The notes below the pieces were generated by a model. That model ran no database searches and was not told the origin of the DNA. It was given only the letters and a program-made list of their open reading frames with translations. Below are positions 8,672-16,927 of a DNA stretch of 64,000 bases, piece by piece; within the stretch, counting starts at the first letter, position 1, and each line of letters starts with the position of its first letter. A program made the translations under genes and the position numbers. Location: the NCBI GenBank assembly GCA_017456145.1, contig JAFTJZ010000039.1, positions 27,479 through 91,478 on the forward strand. The letters run 5' to 3'. The stretch comes from Clostridia bacterium. Lineage in GTDB: Bacteria > Bacillota > Clostridia > Oscillospirales > CAG-272.

Positions 8672-10129
8672 ATGGCAATCAATTGGACTGAGGCACAGAT
8701 CAATGAGATCGTTGGTGCTGTGCTCAAAGAGATCGGCAACGAGAAGACGGCTGCTTGCGGGACTTGGAATTCCACCTCCTACTGCGGACGCAAGCTGATC
8801 GGTATCTATGCCGATATGAACGACGCCATCGCAGCCGCAAACGAAGGCTACAAGGCTGTACGCGCCATGTCGGTGGCTGAAAGAGAAAAATTGATCACCG
8901 CCATCCGCACTCTGACCCGCGAGGAGGCGTCCGTTATGGCGGCGCTGGGCGTGGCAGAGACCAAGATGGGACGTGTCGATCACAAAACCGCAAAGCACAT
9001 TCTGGTGGCGGATAAGACCCCCGGCACCGAAGATATCAAGGCAGAGGCAATTACGGGTGACAATGGTCTGACTCTGACCGAGATGGCACCTTTTGGCGTG
9101 GTGGGCAGCATCACTCCCTCCACCAACCCCTCCGAGACGGTTATTTGTAACAGCATTGGTATGATCGCGGCAGGCAACGGTGTGGTATTTAACCCCCACC
9201 CCAACGCGATCTCTACCTCCAACTATGCGGTTGACCTGGTCAACCGTGCATCCGCCAGCGTCGGCGGCCCCGAGGTTCTGGTCGCATCGGTGGTCAAGCC
9301 CACTATGGAGACGGCACAGGTCATGTATAAGTCTCCTCTGATCCGACTTCTGGTCTGCACCGGTGGTCCCGGCGTCGTCAAGGCGGTGCTCTCCTCCGGC
9401 AAGAAGGCGATCGGCGCAGGTGCGGGTAACCCCCCCGTTATCGTCGACGACACGGCAGATATTGCAAAGGCCGCCAAGGACATCATCGACGGCTGTACCT
9501 TTGATAATAACCTCCCCTGCATCGCAGAGAAGGAAGTCTTCGTATTTAATAACGTTGCCGATCAGCTCATCGACGGCATGATGCACCACGGCTGCTACAA
9601 GCTGACGCTGCAGCAGGCTGATGCACTGGCTGACATTGTTCTTGACAAGGTCAAGGACGACAAGGGCAACGTCATCAAGCGCGTGGTCAATCGCGACTGC
9701 GTCGGCCGTGACGCCAAGGTGCTGCTCGCCAAGATGGGGATCACGGTGGGTGACGACATCCGCTGCATCATCGCTGAGGTTCCCTTTGAGCATCTGTTCG
9801 TGCAGGAGGAGCTGATGATGCCGATTCTCGGTATCGTTCGCGTGGCAAATATCGATGAGGCGATCGACAAGGCCTGCAAGGCTGAGCACGGCAACCGCCA
9901 CACCGCTCATATGCACTCCAAGAATATCGACAACCTTTCTCGCTTTGCCAAGGCGGTGGAAACCACCATCTTCGTCAAGAACGCGCCCTCTTATGCGGGC
10001 ATCGGCTTTGGCGGTGAGGGTCATACCACCTTTACCATTGCAGGTCCTACCGGTGAGGGTATCACCAGTGCGCGCAGCTTTACTCGCCGCCGCCGCTGCG
10101 TGATGGCAGACAGTTTCCGCATCATTTGA
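8672..10129 (+). CDS. CoA-acylating aldehyde dehydrogenase, PduP/EutE type
   Basis: 485 residues. AAGGAG precedes the ATG. The N-terminal 20 residues form an amphipathic helix (TEAQINEIVGAVLKEI) like known BMC encapsulation peptides, then a linker to the dehydrogenase domain. Family marks are GVVGSITPSTNP, FNPHPNA, GGPGVVKAVL and the catalytic Cys283 in NNLPCIAEKE, plus GFGGEGHTTFTIAG near the end. It oxidises an aldehyde with NAD and CoA to acyl-CoA inside the shell. In this operon the aldehyde is probably lactaldehyde or acetaldehyde from the aldolase; chain specificity cannot be read from sequence. Acyl-CoA would pass to PduL. Confidence 0.93.
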   Translation: MAINWTEAQINEIVGAVLKEIGNEKTAACGTWNSTSYCGRKLIGIYADMNDAIAAANEGYKAVRAMSVAEREKLITAIRTLTREEASVMAALGVAETKMGRVDHKTAKHILVADKTPGTEDIKAEAITGDNGLTLTEMAPFGVVGSITPSTNPSETVICNSIGMIAAGNGVVFNPHPNAISTSNYAVDLVNRASASVGGPEVLVASVVKPTMETAQVMYKSPLIRLLVCTGGPGVVKAVLSSGKKAIGAGAGNPPVIVDDTADIAKAAKDIIDGCTFDNNLPCIAEKEVFVFNNVADQLIDGMMHHGCYKLTLQQADALADIVLDKVKDDKGNVIKRVVNRDCVGRDAKVLLAKMGITVGDDIRCIIAEVPFEHLFVQEELMMPILGIVRVANIDEAIDKACKAEHGNRHTAHMHSKNIDNLSRFAKAVETTIFVKNAPSYAGIGFGGEGHTTFTIAGPTGEGITSARSFTRRRRCVMADSFRII

Positions 10130-10144
10130 TCGGGTGGAAATAAA

Positions 10145-11341
10145 ATGAACGAAAATCAGATCAATGCATTAGTCAAAAGAGTATTGGACAGCTTGGATGC
10201 AGACAATGCCGCAACATGTGGCTCGCCTGCGGACGGTATGGCTAAGGTAGCGGTTCTGACCAAGCCGGGGTGCATTGAGCTCCGCGACGTTGCAATTCCG
10301 CCCTTGGGCGATGACGATATTCTGGTCAAGGTGGAAGGCGCGGGCATTTGCGGTACCGATGTTCACGAGTGGCGCGGTGACCCCTTTGGCATGTGTCCTG
10401 TAATCCTCGGTCATGAGGGAACGGGCGAGATCATTGCTATGGGGAAAAACGTCAAACGGGATACCAACGGTCGTCCGCTTAAGATCGGAGACAAGGTCGT
10501 TACCTCGGGAATTACCTGTGGAGAATGCCACGTTTGCCGTATGCATCCGGCATATTCCAATCTTTGCGATACACAAAGTGTGTTTGGTCTGTTCCCGATG
10601 GATCCGAACAACCCGCTCAACGGATGGTTTGCAAGCCATTTGCTGATCCGCGGTCGGGGCGCAACCTATTTTGAGGTCAACGATCTCAATCTCAATCAGC
10701 GTATGCTGCTGGAGGCGGCTGCGGTCTGCGTTCATGCTCTCGGCAGAGCGCAAAAGACGGGGCTGCTGAATTTCAATGCCAAGGTCGTCGTTATGGGCTG
10801 CGGCCCGATCGGGCTGCTTATGTGTGCCGTGCTCCGCGCGGCGGGCATCAACCATATTATCGCGATCGACGGTACGGAAAAGAGGTTGCAGATGGCCAAG
10901 CGCCTGGGCGTCAAAACGACGATCAACTTCAAGGAGATCCCGACGCTGTCAGATCGTGTCAGCCTCGTTAAGGAGCTGTCCGACGGACAGGGTGCGGATT
11001 TTGCCTTCCAATGCACGGGAGCACCTGCGGCTGCCGCAAGCATTTATGAGTACATTCGCCGCGGTGGCGGTCTGTGCGAAATGGGCTTTTTCGTCAACAA
11101 CGGCGAATATGATATCAATCCGCATTTCGCCATGTGTAACAAAGAAATCACGTTGGTGGGCTCCTGGGGCTATCCCGCGGAGGATTACCCGACGACCATT
11201 GCTTTCCTGCGTCAGTGTCGTGAGATGAATATCCCGATTGAGGAGCTCATCACGCACACCTTCCCGCTGGATCGCCTGGATGAGGGAATGCGCGTCAACG
11301 TGTCGCAAGAGGGCATCAAAATCTGCTATCTTGCCCAATGA
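10145..11341 (+). CDS. Zinc-dependent alcohol dehydrogenase 1 (BMC cargo)
   Basis: 398 residues. An N-terminal helix (NENQINALVKRVLDSL) serves as a likely encapsulation peptide. The MDR zinc-dehydrogenase body has the catalytic-zinc motif GICGTDVHEW, GHEGTG, a four-cysteine structural zinc loop (CGECHVCRMHPAYSNLC) and the NAD-binding GCGPIGLLM. It should reduce the aldehyde to an alcohol (for instance 1,2-propanediol), regenerating NAD for the aldehyde dehydrogenase. It is followed 50 bases later by a paralogue of exactly the same length, about four residues in five identical. Confidence 0.92.
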   Translation: MNENQINALVKRVLDSLDADNAATCGSPADGMAKVAVLTKPGCIELRDVAIPPLGDDDILVKVEGAGICGTDVHEWRGDPFGMCPVILGHEGTGEIIAMGKNVKRDTNGRPLKIGDKVVTSGITCGECHVCRMHPAYSNLCDTQSVFGLFPMDPNNPLNGWFASHLLIRGRGATYFEVNDLNLNQRMLLEAAAVCVHALGRAQKTGLLNFNAKVVVMGCGPIGLLMCAVLRAAGINHIIAIDGTEKRLQMAKRLGVKTTINFKEIPTLSDRVSLVKELSDGQGADFAFQCTGAPAAAASIYEYIRRGGGLCEMGFFVNNGEYDINPHFAMCNKEITLVGSWGYPAEDYPTTIAFLRQCREMNIPIEELITHTFPLDRLDEGMRVNVSQEGIKICYLAQ

Positions 11342-11390
11342 TTCAGTAATCCATAAAACCACATATATAGAGAAAGAAAGGAAATTCAAT

Positions 11391-12587
11391 ATGGAATTGA
11401 CAAGTTCTCAGGTCGAGAGCGTTGTCCGCAAGGTGCTTGCCAGCATGGGCGCTGCCCCCGCTGCATCCTCCTGCGCTTCCGGCATGGCAAAGGTCGCTGT
11501 GCTGACCGCTCCCAAGACCATCGAAATTCAAGAGGTTCCGATCCCTGAGCTGGGCGATGACGATATTCTCGTCAAGGTCGAGGGCGCAGGCGTTTGCGGT
11601 ACCGACGTTCACGAGTGGAAGGGTGATCCCTTCGGTATGTGCCCCGTTATTCTCGGTCACGAGGGTACCGGTGAGGTCATTGCACTCGGTAAGAACATCA
11701 AGTGCGACACAGCAGGCAAGCCCCTGAAGGTCGGCGACAAGATCGTCACCTCGGTCATCTCCTGCGGTGAGTGCCACACCTGCCGTATGCATCCCGGTAA
11801 CACCAACCTTTGCGACGCACAGGGTATCTTCGGTCTGATGCCTCAGAGCAAGGAGAATCCTCTCAACGGTTGGTTTGCAACCCACCTGCTCATCAGAGCC
11901 AAGGGTGCTACTTATTTTCAGGTCAACGGTCTGGACGTCAAGCAGAGAATGCTGCTTGAGGCTGCTTGCGTTTGCGTTCACGCAGTTGCTCGCGGTCAGT
12001 CTACCGGCTTGATCAACTTCAACTCCAAGGTTCTCGTGCTTGGTTGCGGTCCCATTGGTCTGCTGATGTGCTCCGTTCTGCGTGCTGCAGGCGTTAACCA
12101 CATCATCGCCATCGACGGCTCCGAGAAGAGACTGGATATGGCAAAGAGAATGGGCGTTAAGACCACCATCAACTTCAAGGAGGTCCCCGACGCTGCAGAG
12201 CGTGTCAAGATCGTCAAGGAGCTCTCCGATGGTCAGGGCGCGGACTTCGCCTTCCAGTGCACGGGTGCTCCCGCAGCGGCTGCATCGATCTACGACTACA
12301 TCCGTCGCGGCGGCGGTCTGTGTGAGGTCGGTTTCTTCGTCAATAATGGCGAATATTCCATCAATCCCCACTTTGCTATGTGTAACAAGGAAATCACCAT
12401 CGTCGGCTCTTGGGACTACACCGCTGAGGACTATCCCACGACCATGGCATTCCTTCGCCAGGCAAAAGAGATGAACATTCCGATCGAAGAGCTGATCACG
12501 CACTCCTTCCCGCTGGAAAAGCTCAACGAAGCAATGGAAGTTAACGTCTCGCAGGCAGGTATCAAGATTTGCTATCTTCCCGACTGA
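11391..12587 (+). CDS. Zinc-dependent alcohol dehydrogenase 2 (BMC cargo, paralogue)
   Basis: 398 residues from ATG 11391, with GAAAGGAAA upstream; longer in-frame extensions run into the preceding gene. It has the same domain plan as its neighbour: N-terminal helix (SSQVESVVRKVLASM), VCGTDVHEW, GHEGTG, the structural zinc loop CGECHTCRMHPGNTNLC and GCGPIGLLM. Differences concentrate in the targeting helix, the region after the zinc loop (GIFGLMPQSKEN against SVFGLFPMDPNN) and surface positions. Its codon choice is more biased (AAG, GTT, AGA) than the first copy, suggesting higher expression. The pair may form mixed oligomers or take different substrates. Confidence 0.92.
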   Translation: MELTSSQVESVVRKVLASMGAAPAASSCASGMAKVAVLTAPKTIEIQEVPIPELGDDDILVKVEGAGVCGTDVHEWKGDPFGMCPVILGHEGTGEVIALGKNIKCDTAGKPLKVGDKIVTSVISCGECHTCRMHPGNTNLCDAQGIFGLMPQSKENPLNGWFATHLLIRAKGATYFQVNGLDVKQRMLLEAACVCVHAVARGQSTGLINFNSKVLVLGCGPIGLLMCSVLRAAGVNHIIAIDGSEKRLDMAKRMGVKTTINFKEVPDAAERVKIVKELSDGQGADFAFQCTGAPAAAASIYDYIRRGGGLCEVGFFVNNGEYSINPHFAMCNKEITIVGSWDYTAEDYPTTMAFLRQAKEMNIPIEELITHSFPLEKLNEAMEVNVSQAGIKICYLPD

Positions 12588-12617
12588 TCCGATCAGTGCG
12601 GATATTGGAGGTAAGCT

Positions 12618-12935
12618 ATGGCACTTGGTATGATCGAATGTTTCGGCTTTGTCACCTCGGTGGTTGTCGCCGATAAGGGTCTGAAGACCGCTGACGTCGA
12701 GCTGGTCGCCATTGACAAAAACAAGCCCGCGAACGCAGAAAAGTGCGCGGTGCCTCTGGTTATGGTGGTCAAGTTTGAGGGCTCGGTCTCCGCTGTCGAT
12801 ATGGCAGTACAGGCCGGCAAGGCAGAAGCAGAAAAGCGCGGTATGTTCATCGCATCCCGCATCATCCCGCGTCAGGAGGAGCAGATTGAATGGCTGGCTC
12901 ACCTGAATGCACTTGGGAAAAGCTCGACGATCTGA
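12618..12935 (+). CDS. BMC-H shell protein with enlarged, cysteine-bearing pore loop
   Basis: 105 residues, GGAGG before the ATG. It has the BMC fold marks ALGMIE at the start and FEGSVSAVDMAVQAGKAEA in the second half, so it should form a hexameric shell tile. Where ordinary BMC-H proteins have a short KIGSG pore motif, this one has a longer charged loop (about residues 33-46) containing Cys43. Such a cysteine could place an Fe-S cluster or a redox-sensitive group at the pore; this is inference only. The C-terminal tail (EEQIEWLAHLNALGKSSTI) is also longer than in the other copies. It is the first of four BMC-H genes in a row. Confidence 0.88.
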   Translation: MALGMIECFGFVTSVVVADKGLKTADVELVAIDKNKPANAEKCAVPLVMVVKFEGSVSAVDMAVQAGKAEAEKRGMFIASRIIPRQEEQIEWLAHLNALGKSSTI

Positions 12936-13014
12936 TCGGATCGTTGTCAAACCGTTCAAAAATATTTGAAAATAAAAAACAAACCAAATGAAATCAAAAG
13001 GAGATTTACTTATT

Positions 13015-13290
13015 ATGATGGAAGCTCTTGGTATGGTAGAGACCCGCGGCCTGGTTGCCGCAATTGAGGCTGCAGATGCTATGTGCAAGGCTGCAAACGT
13101 TGTTCTGATCGGCTCCGAGAAGATCGGCTCCGGCTTGGTAAGCGTCATGGTCCGCGGCGACGTCGGCGCTGTTAAGGCTGCTGTTGAGGCAGGCGGTGCT
13201 GCTGCTGCTAACCTTGGCGAGGTCGTTGCGACCCACGTCATCCCCAGACCTCACTCCGATGTGGAGAAGGTTCTGCCCGTTATCAAATAA
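13015..13290 (+). CDS. BMC-H shell protein, major type copy A
   Basis: 91 residues when started at ATG 13015, which lies 11 bases after AAAAGGAG; an upstream in-frame ATG (12988) precedes that site and is rejected. It is a canonical PduA/PduJ-like hexamer protein: [20 protein letters not shown], pore motif [22 protein letters not shown] and [16 protein letters not shown]. It would be a bulk facet tile with a small polar pore for metabolites. It differs at only three residues from the gene at 13801, all near the C-terminus. Heavy use of GCT and GTT codons suggests high expression. Confidence 0.94.
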   Translation: MMEALGMVETRGLVAAIEAADAMCKAANVVLIGSEKIGSGLVSVMVRGDVGAVKAAVEAGGAAAANLGEVVATHVIPRPHSDVEKVLPVIK

Positions 13291-13404
13291 TCTACTGTTC
13301 GTAACTGCTGCATGAGCGCATCGCTCGTGCTGTGATCTGCCCATGCGCGCGGCTGCCAAGACAGCCGCGGGTGGGCACCCGTCAAAAGAAAGGAACGGTA
13401 TATT

Positions 13405-13692
13405 ATGGAGGACAAGGCAATCGCTTTACTTGAGGTGCAGGCGATGGTCGCGGCGATCGTCGGTCTTGATGCGATGCTCAAGGCTGCCAACGTACAGTTT
13501 ATCTGCGCAGAGAAACGTCTGGGCGGCAAGCTGGTTACGGTGGTGGTTGAGGGCTCCGTGTCTGCGGTGACTGCTGCACTGGAGGCCGGCGTTGCTGCTG
13601 CCGCAGAGGTTGGCAGCGTGAAGCTGAGCGAGGTCATTGCACGCCCTCATCCCGGCATTCTTCGTTTCCTCAAGAAGGAAAAGAAGGCATAA
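13405..13692 (+). CDS. BMC-H shell protein, variant
   Basis: 95 residues, AAAGGAACGG upstream. It is a single BMC domain (AIALLEVQAMVAAIVGLDAM, VVVEGSVSAVTAALEAG, SEVIARPHPGILRFL) with an altered pore segment RLGGK in place of KIGSG and a lysine-rich tail (KKEKKA). It probably gives a hexamer with a different pore charge and hence different permeability. It lies between the two nearly identical major BMC-H genes. The 114-base gap before it contains a GCGGCTG/CAGCCGC hairpin. Confidence 0.92.
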   Translation: MEDKAIALLEVQAMVAAIVGLDAMLKAANVQFICAEKRLGGKLVTVVVEGSVSAVTAALEAGVAAAAEVGSVKLSEVIARPHPGILRFLKKEKKA

Positions 13693-13800
13693 GGGAGGCA
13701 AGACACCCGAGCGGTCTTGCGTCGGCTCTGCCGATATCGGCTCGGAATATCAAATTTGTTGGTTCATCCCAAACTATAAATTTTAATGGAGGATTCTACA

Positions 13801-14073
13801 ATGGAAGCTCTTGGTATGGTTGAGACCCGTGGTCTGGTTGCCGCAATCGAGGCTGCCGATGCTATGTGCAAGGCTGCAAACGTTGTCCTGATCGGTTCTG
13901 AGAAGATCGGTTCCGGTTTGGTAAGCGTCATGGTTCGTGGCGACGTCGGTGCTGTTAAGGCTGCTGTTGAGGCAGGCGGCGCTGCTGCTGCTAACCTTGG
14001 TGAAGTCGTTGCTACGCACGTCATTCCCAGACCCCATGGCGACGTTGAGAAGGTTCTGCCTAAGATCGGCTAA
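13801..14073 (+). CDS. BMC-H shell protein, major type copy B
   Basis: 90 residues from ATG 13801; the in-frame ATG at 13786 lies before the GGAGG site (13788-13792) and is not used. The protein matches copy A at 87 of 90 positions, differing only at HGD for HSD and in the last residues (PKIG for PVIK). It is a canonical hexameric tile with KIGSG pore. The DNA differs mostly at synonymous third positions, so the duplication is not extremely recent or the copies are held alike by selection or conversion. Confidence 0.94.
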   Translation: MEALGMVETRGLVAAIEAADAMCKAANVVLIGSEKIGSGLVSVMVRGDVGAVKAAVEAGGAAAANLGEVVATHVIPRPHGDVEKVLPKIG

Positions 14074-14375
14074 TCTTTTCTCGTCTATATGCGTCGCGTG
14101 GCTTTATGCCGCGCGGCGCATGGCTCGTATTCAAACCCCGAGCGAGGGGGTAGTCGCTCAGAGTGCATTTTTTGACTTGCACCAAATAAAAAGCAAGACT
14201 TGACTTGCGGCAGTGCATAAGCGCTGCTTTCCGCCGCCGTGGCGGTAGGTTCGTGTATCATTAACTTTAATTTTGTCAATAATTCTCCGCTTGCGGAGAT
14301 CAAGGGCGGCCTGTTTTCAGGTGCGGCCCGCATAAATCAGTAAAAAATATACTACATATACAGAGAAAGGCTTTC
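14074..14375. other. Non-coding spacer before pduL
   Basis: About 300 bases without a supported gene. It contains a small perfect hairpin TCTCCGC/GCGGAGA (14284-14299) and GC-rich pairs such as TGCGTCGCG with CGCGCGGCGCA near 14088-14119. No promoter of good match was seen; it may be a processing or pausing region that uncouples shell and PduL levels. Confidence 0.45.
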
Positions 14376-15062
14376 ATGATGGAATACAATGCATCAATCG
14401 TCGCCGAAATGGTAAAAAAGGTGCTTGCCGAGCTGGAGAACAAGCCCACCGCGCAGCCCAAGGAAACTGTACAGAGTAAGAGTGCCGACGGAGAGATCCC
14501 CGTGGGTATCTCCAACCGCCATATTCACCTCTCACGCGCTGACGTTGACACCCTGTTCGGCGCGGGCTACGAGCTGACTCCCATGAAGGATCTCTCACAG
14601 CCCGGACAGTATGCTTGCAAGGAGACACTGACGCTGGTCGGTCCCTCCATGCGCGCCATCGAAGGTGTCCGTGTTCTCGGCCCGATCCGCAAGGCGTCGC
14701 AGGTTGAGATCTCCAAGACCGATTCCTTCACGCTTAAGGTCAAACCGCCCGTACGCGAGTCGGGTAAGATCGACGGCTCCGCGCCCGTGATTATCGTCGG
14801 GCCCAAGGGAATTGTTTCCCTGAAGGAGGGCTGCATTATCGCTAACCGCCATATCCATATGAGTCCCGATGATGCCAAAAAATTCAACGTTACAGACGGC
14901 GATTATATTGACGTGGATGTCAATTCCGGTACGCGCCGTACCCGCTGGTTTGATGTTCAGATCCGCGTGAATGAGCAGTTCCGTCTGGAAATGCACGTGG
15001 ATACCGACGATGCCAATGCAGTTGGTATTGGTAACGGCAGCACGGTAACGGTTGTAAAATAA
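14376..15062 (+). CDS. pduL: Phosphate propanoyltransferase PduL with N-terminal encapsulation helix
   Basis: 228 residues. Two adjacent ATGs follow AGAAAGG. Residues 3-21 form the targeting helix (NASIVAEMVKKVLAEL), then a linker rich in P, T and K. Two zinc-binding PduL halves follow: NRHIHLS (His49, His51) and NRHIHMS (His159, His161). It exchanges CoA for phosphate on the acyl-CoA made by the aldehyde dehydrogenase, recycling CoA within the shell and giving acyl-phosphate for acetate kinase. A helix-bearing PduL is the usual form for metabolosomes. Confidence 0.95.
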   Translation: MMEYNASIVAEMVKKVLAELENKPTAQPKETVQSKSADGEIPVGISNRHIHLSRADVDTLFGAGYELTPMKDLSQPGQYACKETLTLVGPSMRAIEGVRVLGPIRKASQVEISKTDSFTLKVKPPVRESGKIDGSAPVIIVGPKGIVSLKEGCIIANRHIHMSPDDAKKFNVTDGDYIDVDVNSGTRRTRWFDVQIRVNEQFRLEMHVDTDDANAVGIGNGSTVTVVK

Positions 15063-15259
15063 GGAGCGATCGGGGGCGGCCCCGAGGAGGAGCACGGGAT
15101 GCGGGGCACTGTCCCGAACCCCGCCAAAAGCTTTCTTGAAAGAAAACTTTTGGATTTCAAAGAACGTTGGTTCGGGATTTGATTCGCTGAACGGTTTCGT
15201 TTGCCCAAAGGTGGGCAGAGCAAGATACGGGACCCTGTCCCGTTGCACAGGAGAATTTT
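15063..15259. repeat. Palindromic dispersed repeat between pduL and the BMC-P gene
   Basis: 197 non-coding bases with CGGGGGCGGCCCCG, GGGGCACTGTCCCG, CCCCGCCAAAAGC and an AAAAGCTTTC/GAAAGAAAACTTTT palindrome. These modules are shared with the spacers near 8.5, 39.5, 45.6 and 62.1 kb. Confidence 0.6.
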
Positions 15260-15508
15260 ATGTTAAAAGGAAAAGTCGTATCTAACATCGTTTCGACCAG
15301 AAAGCAAGCGGCTCTTGTCGGCTCCAAGTTTTTGGAGGTTCGTCTGATCGAAAACAATGAGATGACCGATAAATTTATTATAGCCGTGGACAGTGTTGGA
15401 GCCGGTATCGGTGAGATCGTCCTGATTACCACGGGCAGCGGCGCACGTTTGGCGCTGCACAACAAGGAAACACCGACCGATGCGGTGGTTGTGGGTATTG
15501 TCGATTGA
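15260..15508 (+). CDS. BMC-P pentameric vertex protein (EutN/CcmL family)
   Basis: 82 residues, ACAGGAG upstream. Starts MLKGKVVSNIVSTRKQ, with SKFLEVRLIE, AVDSVGAGIGEIVLITTGSGAR and the end DAVVVGIVD, all diagnostic of EutN/CcmL pentamers that cap shell vertices. It is the only vertex protein in the operon, which is enough to close an icosahedral-like shell. It follows a repeat-containing spacer and precedes pduS by 70 bases. Confidence 0.95.
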   Translation: MLKGKVVSNIVSTRKQAALVGSKFLEVRLIENNEMTDKFIIAVDSVGAGIGEIVLITTGSGARLALHNKETPTDAVVVGIVD

Positions 15509-15578
15509 CAAGGTCTTACAGCGCGGATGATCGCGTTTCTGTTGGCTTTTCATCGTTGTTAAAGGAGCTAATATCATT

Positions 15579-16910
15579 TTGGAACTGAACGAGTTAAAGT
15601 CGCTGCTCCAAGCCGCCGGCGTTGTTGGTGCGGGGGGCGCGACATTCCCTACATATGTCAAACTCGCGCCCGGCGCAGACACTCTGGTGATCAACGCCGC
15701 GGAGTGTGAGCCTTTGTTATATACGGATCTGACGATTATGGAGCTGCACATGGATAAGGTGCTGTCCGGTATTCGTACCGTGATGGAGGCAGCCTCGATC
15801 CCCTCCGCTTTGATCGGTATCAAGTCGAGCAAGGGAAAGCTGCTCCACCTGATGCATGGTCAGGAGCTTGCACCCGGGATCAAAGTCTGCTTGCTCCCCG
15901 ACGTCTACCCGATGGGCGATGAGATCAATTTGATCTATGAAACGACGGGGCGCCTTGTGCCTCCCGGTAAGTTGCCCATGACTGTGGGTGTGATCGTCAT
16001 GAATCTGGAGACGGTATATAATATTCATCTGGCACGCTATGAAGATCGGCCCGTCATTGAGAAGTGGCTGACGATCAACGGCAACGTCAAGCCTTGCGTG
16101 ATCCGCGTTCCGTTGGGCGTTCGCGTGCGGGATCTGTTTTTACAATTGGGCATCAAGGTGCCCGCCGGTCACGTTGTGATGGATGGTGGCCCTTCAATGG
16201 GGCGTATCATTGACATCAATACCGCAATTGTGACCAAAGCGACCAAGGGACTTTTGATCCTGCCTGAGGATATTCCCGCAGTCGTGACCAAGCAGCGTGA
16301 TATGCGTGTGCAGCTTGCCATGGCATCCTCCGCTTGCTGCGGCTGCTCCCGTTGTACCGATCTTTGCCCCCGTGCTCTGCTCGGCTATCCGCTCGAGCCC
16401 CACAAGCATATCCGTGTGACGGTTTCCTCCGAGCATATCAACCCCGAGGAGGTGCTCTCCGCGACACTTTGCTGCGCTTGCGGGATATGCGAGATCGCAG
16501 CCTGCTGTCAGGAAATCTCGCCTCGCGCCGTCATCGCCGAGCATAAGACCATTCTCGGCAAGGCGAAGATGCGTTTTACGGCGACCGATGACTCACAATA
16601 TAAGGTCAGCCCCGATCGTGCATACCGTCAGATGTCCTCTGCGCGCTGGATGCAATATCTGGGCGTGGATCGATATAGCGCACATCCCGAATACATTTCC
16701 GAGATGCCGCAGTTCGATCGCGTCGAGATCCGGCTCAGTCAGCATATCGGTGTACCTTCCGTGCCTCGGGTTGCTGTCGGAAATCCGGTTAGCGTCGGGC
16801 AGATGATTGCCGCTCCCGCAGGCGGTCTCTCCGTTGCTCAGCACGCCCCGATCGACGGAACCGTGGTCGCTCTGGACGCCAATCGTATCGTCATTGAGGC
16901 GGTACGCTGA
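15579..16910 (+). CDS. pduS: PduS-type flavin/Fe-S oxidoreductase (RnfC-like), TTG start
   Basis: 443 residues from a TTG start at 15579, with AAAGGAG 11 bases upstream and no better ATG. Family marks are the glycine-rich GVVGAGGATFPTYVK, AAECEPLLYTD, an SLBB-like middle part (VRDLFLQLGIKVPAGHVVMDGG) and two cysteine clusters: CCGCSRCTDLCP and CCACGICEIAACC, expected to hold two 4Fe-4S clusters. The C-terminal region resembles a barrel-sandwich hybrid. PduS passes electrons from NADH, in the Pdu system for cobalamin reduction; here there is no B12 enzyme, so it may serve redox balance across the shell with the PduT-like trimer next door. Confidence 0.93.
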   Translation: MELNELKSLLQAAGVVGAGGATFPTYVKLAPGADTLVINAAECEPLLYTDLTIMELHMDKVLSGIRTVMEAASIPSALIGIKSSKGKLLHLMHGQELAPGIKVCLLPDVYPMGDEINLIYETTGRLVPPGKLPMTVGVIVMNLETVYNIHLARYEDRPVIEKWLTINGNVKPCVIRVPLGVRVRDLFLQLGIKVPAGHVVMDGGPSMGRIIDINTAIVTKATKGLLILPEDIPAVVTKQRDMRVQLAMASSACCGCSRCTDLCPRALLGYPLEPHKHIRVTVSSEHINPEEVLSATLCCACGICEIAACCQEISPRAVIAEHKTILGKAKMRFTATDDSQYKVSPDRAYRQMSSARWMQYLGVDRYSAHPEYISEMPQFDRVEIRLSQHIGVPSVPRVAVGNPVSVGQMIAAPAGGLSVAQHAPIDGTVVALDANRIVIEAVR

Positions 16911-16927
16911 AGAAAGGTTAGAAAACT

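Noticed and set aside
12988-13014. Upstream ATG as start of BMC-H copy A
   Set aside because: It precedes the AAAAGGAG site, which would then lie inside the gene; the added residues do not occur in other BMC-H proteins.
11343-13241. 632-codon open frame antisense to the second dehydrogenase and BMC-H genes
   Set aside because: The sense-strand genes have clear families and ribosome binding sites. The antisense frame has neither.
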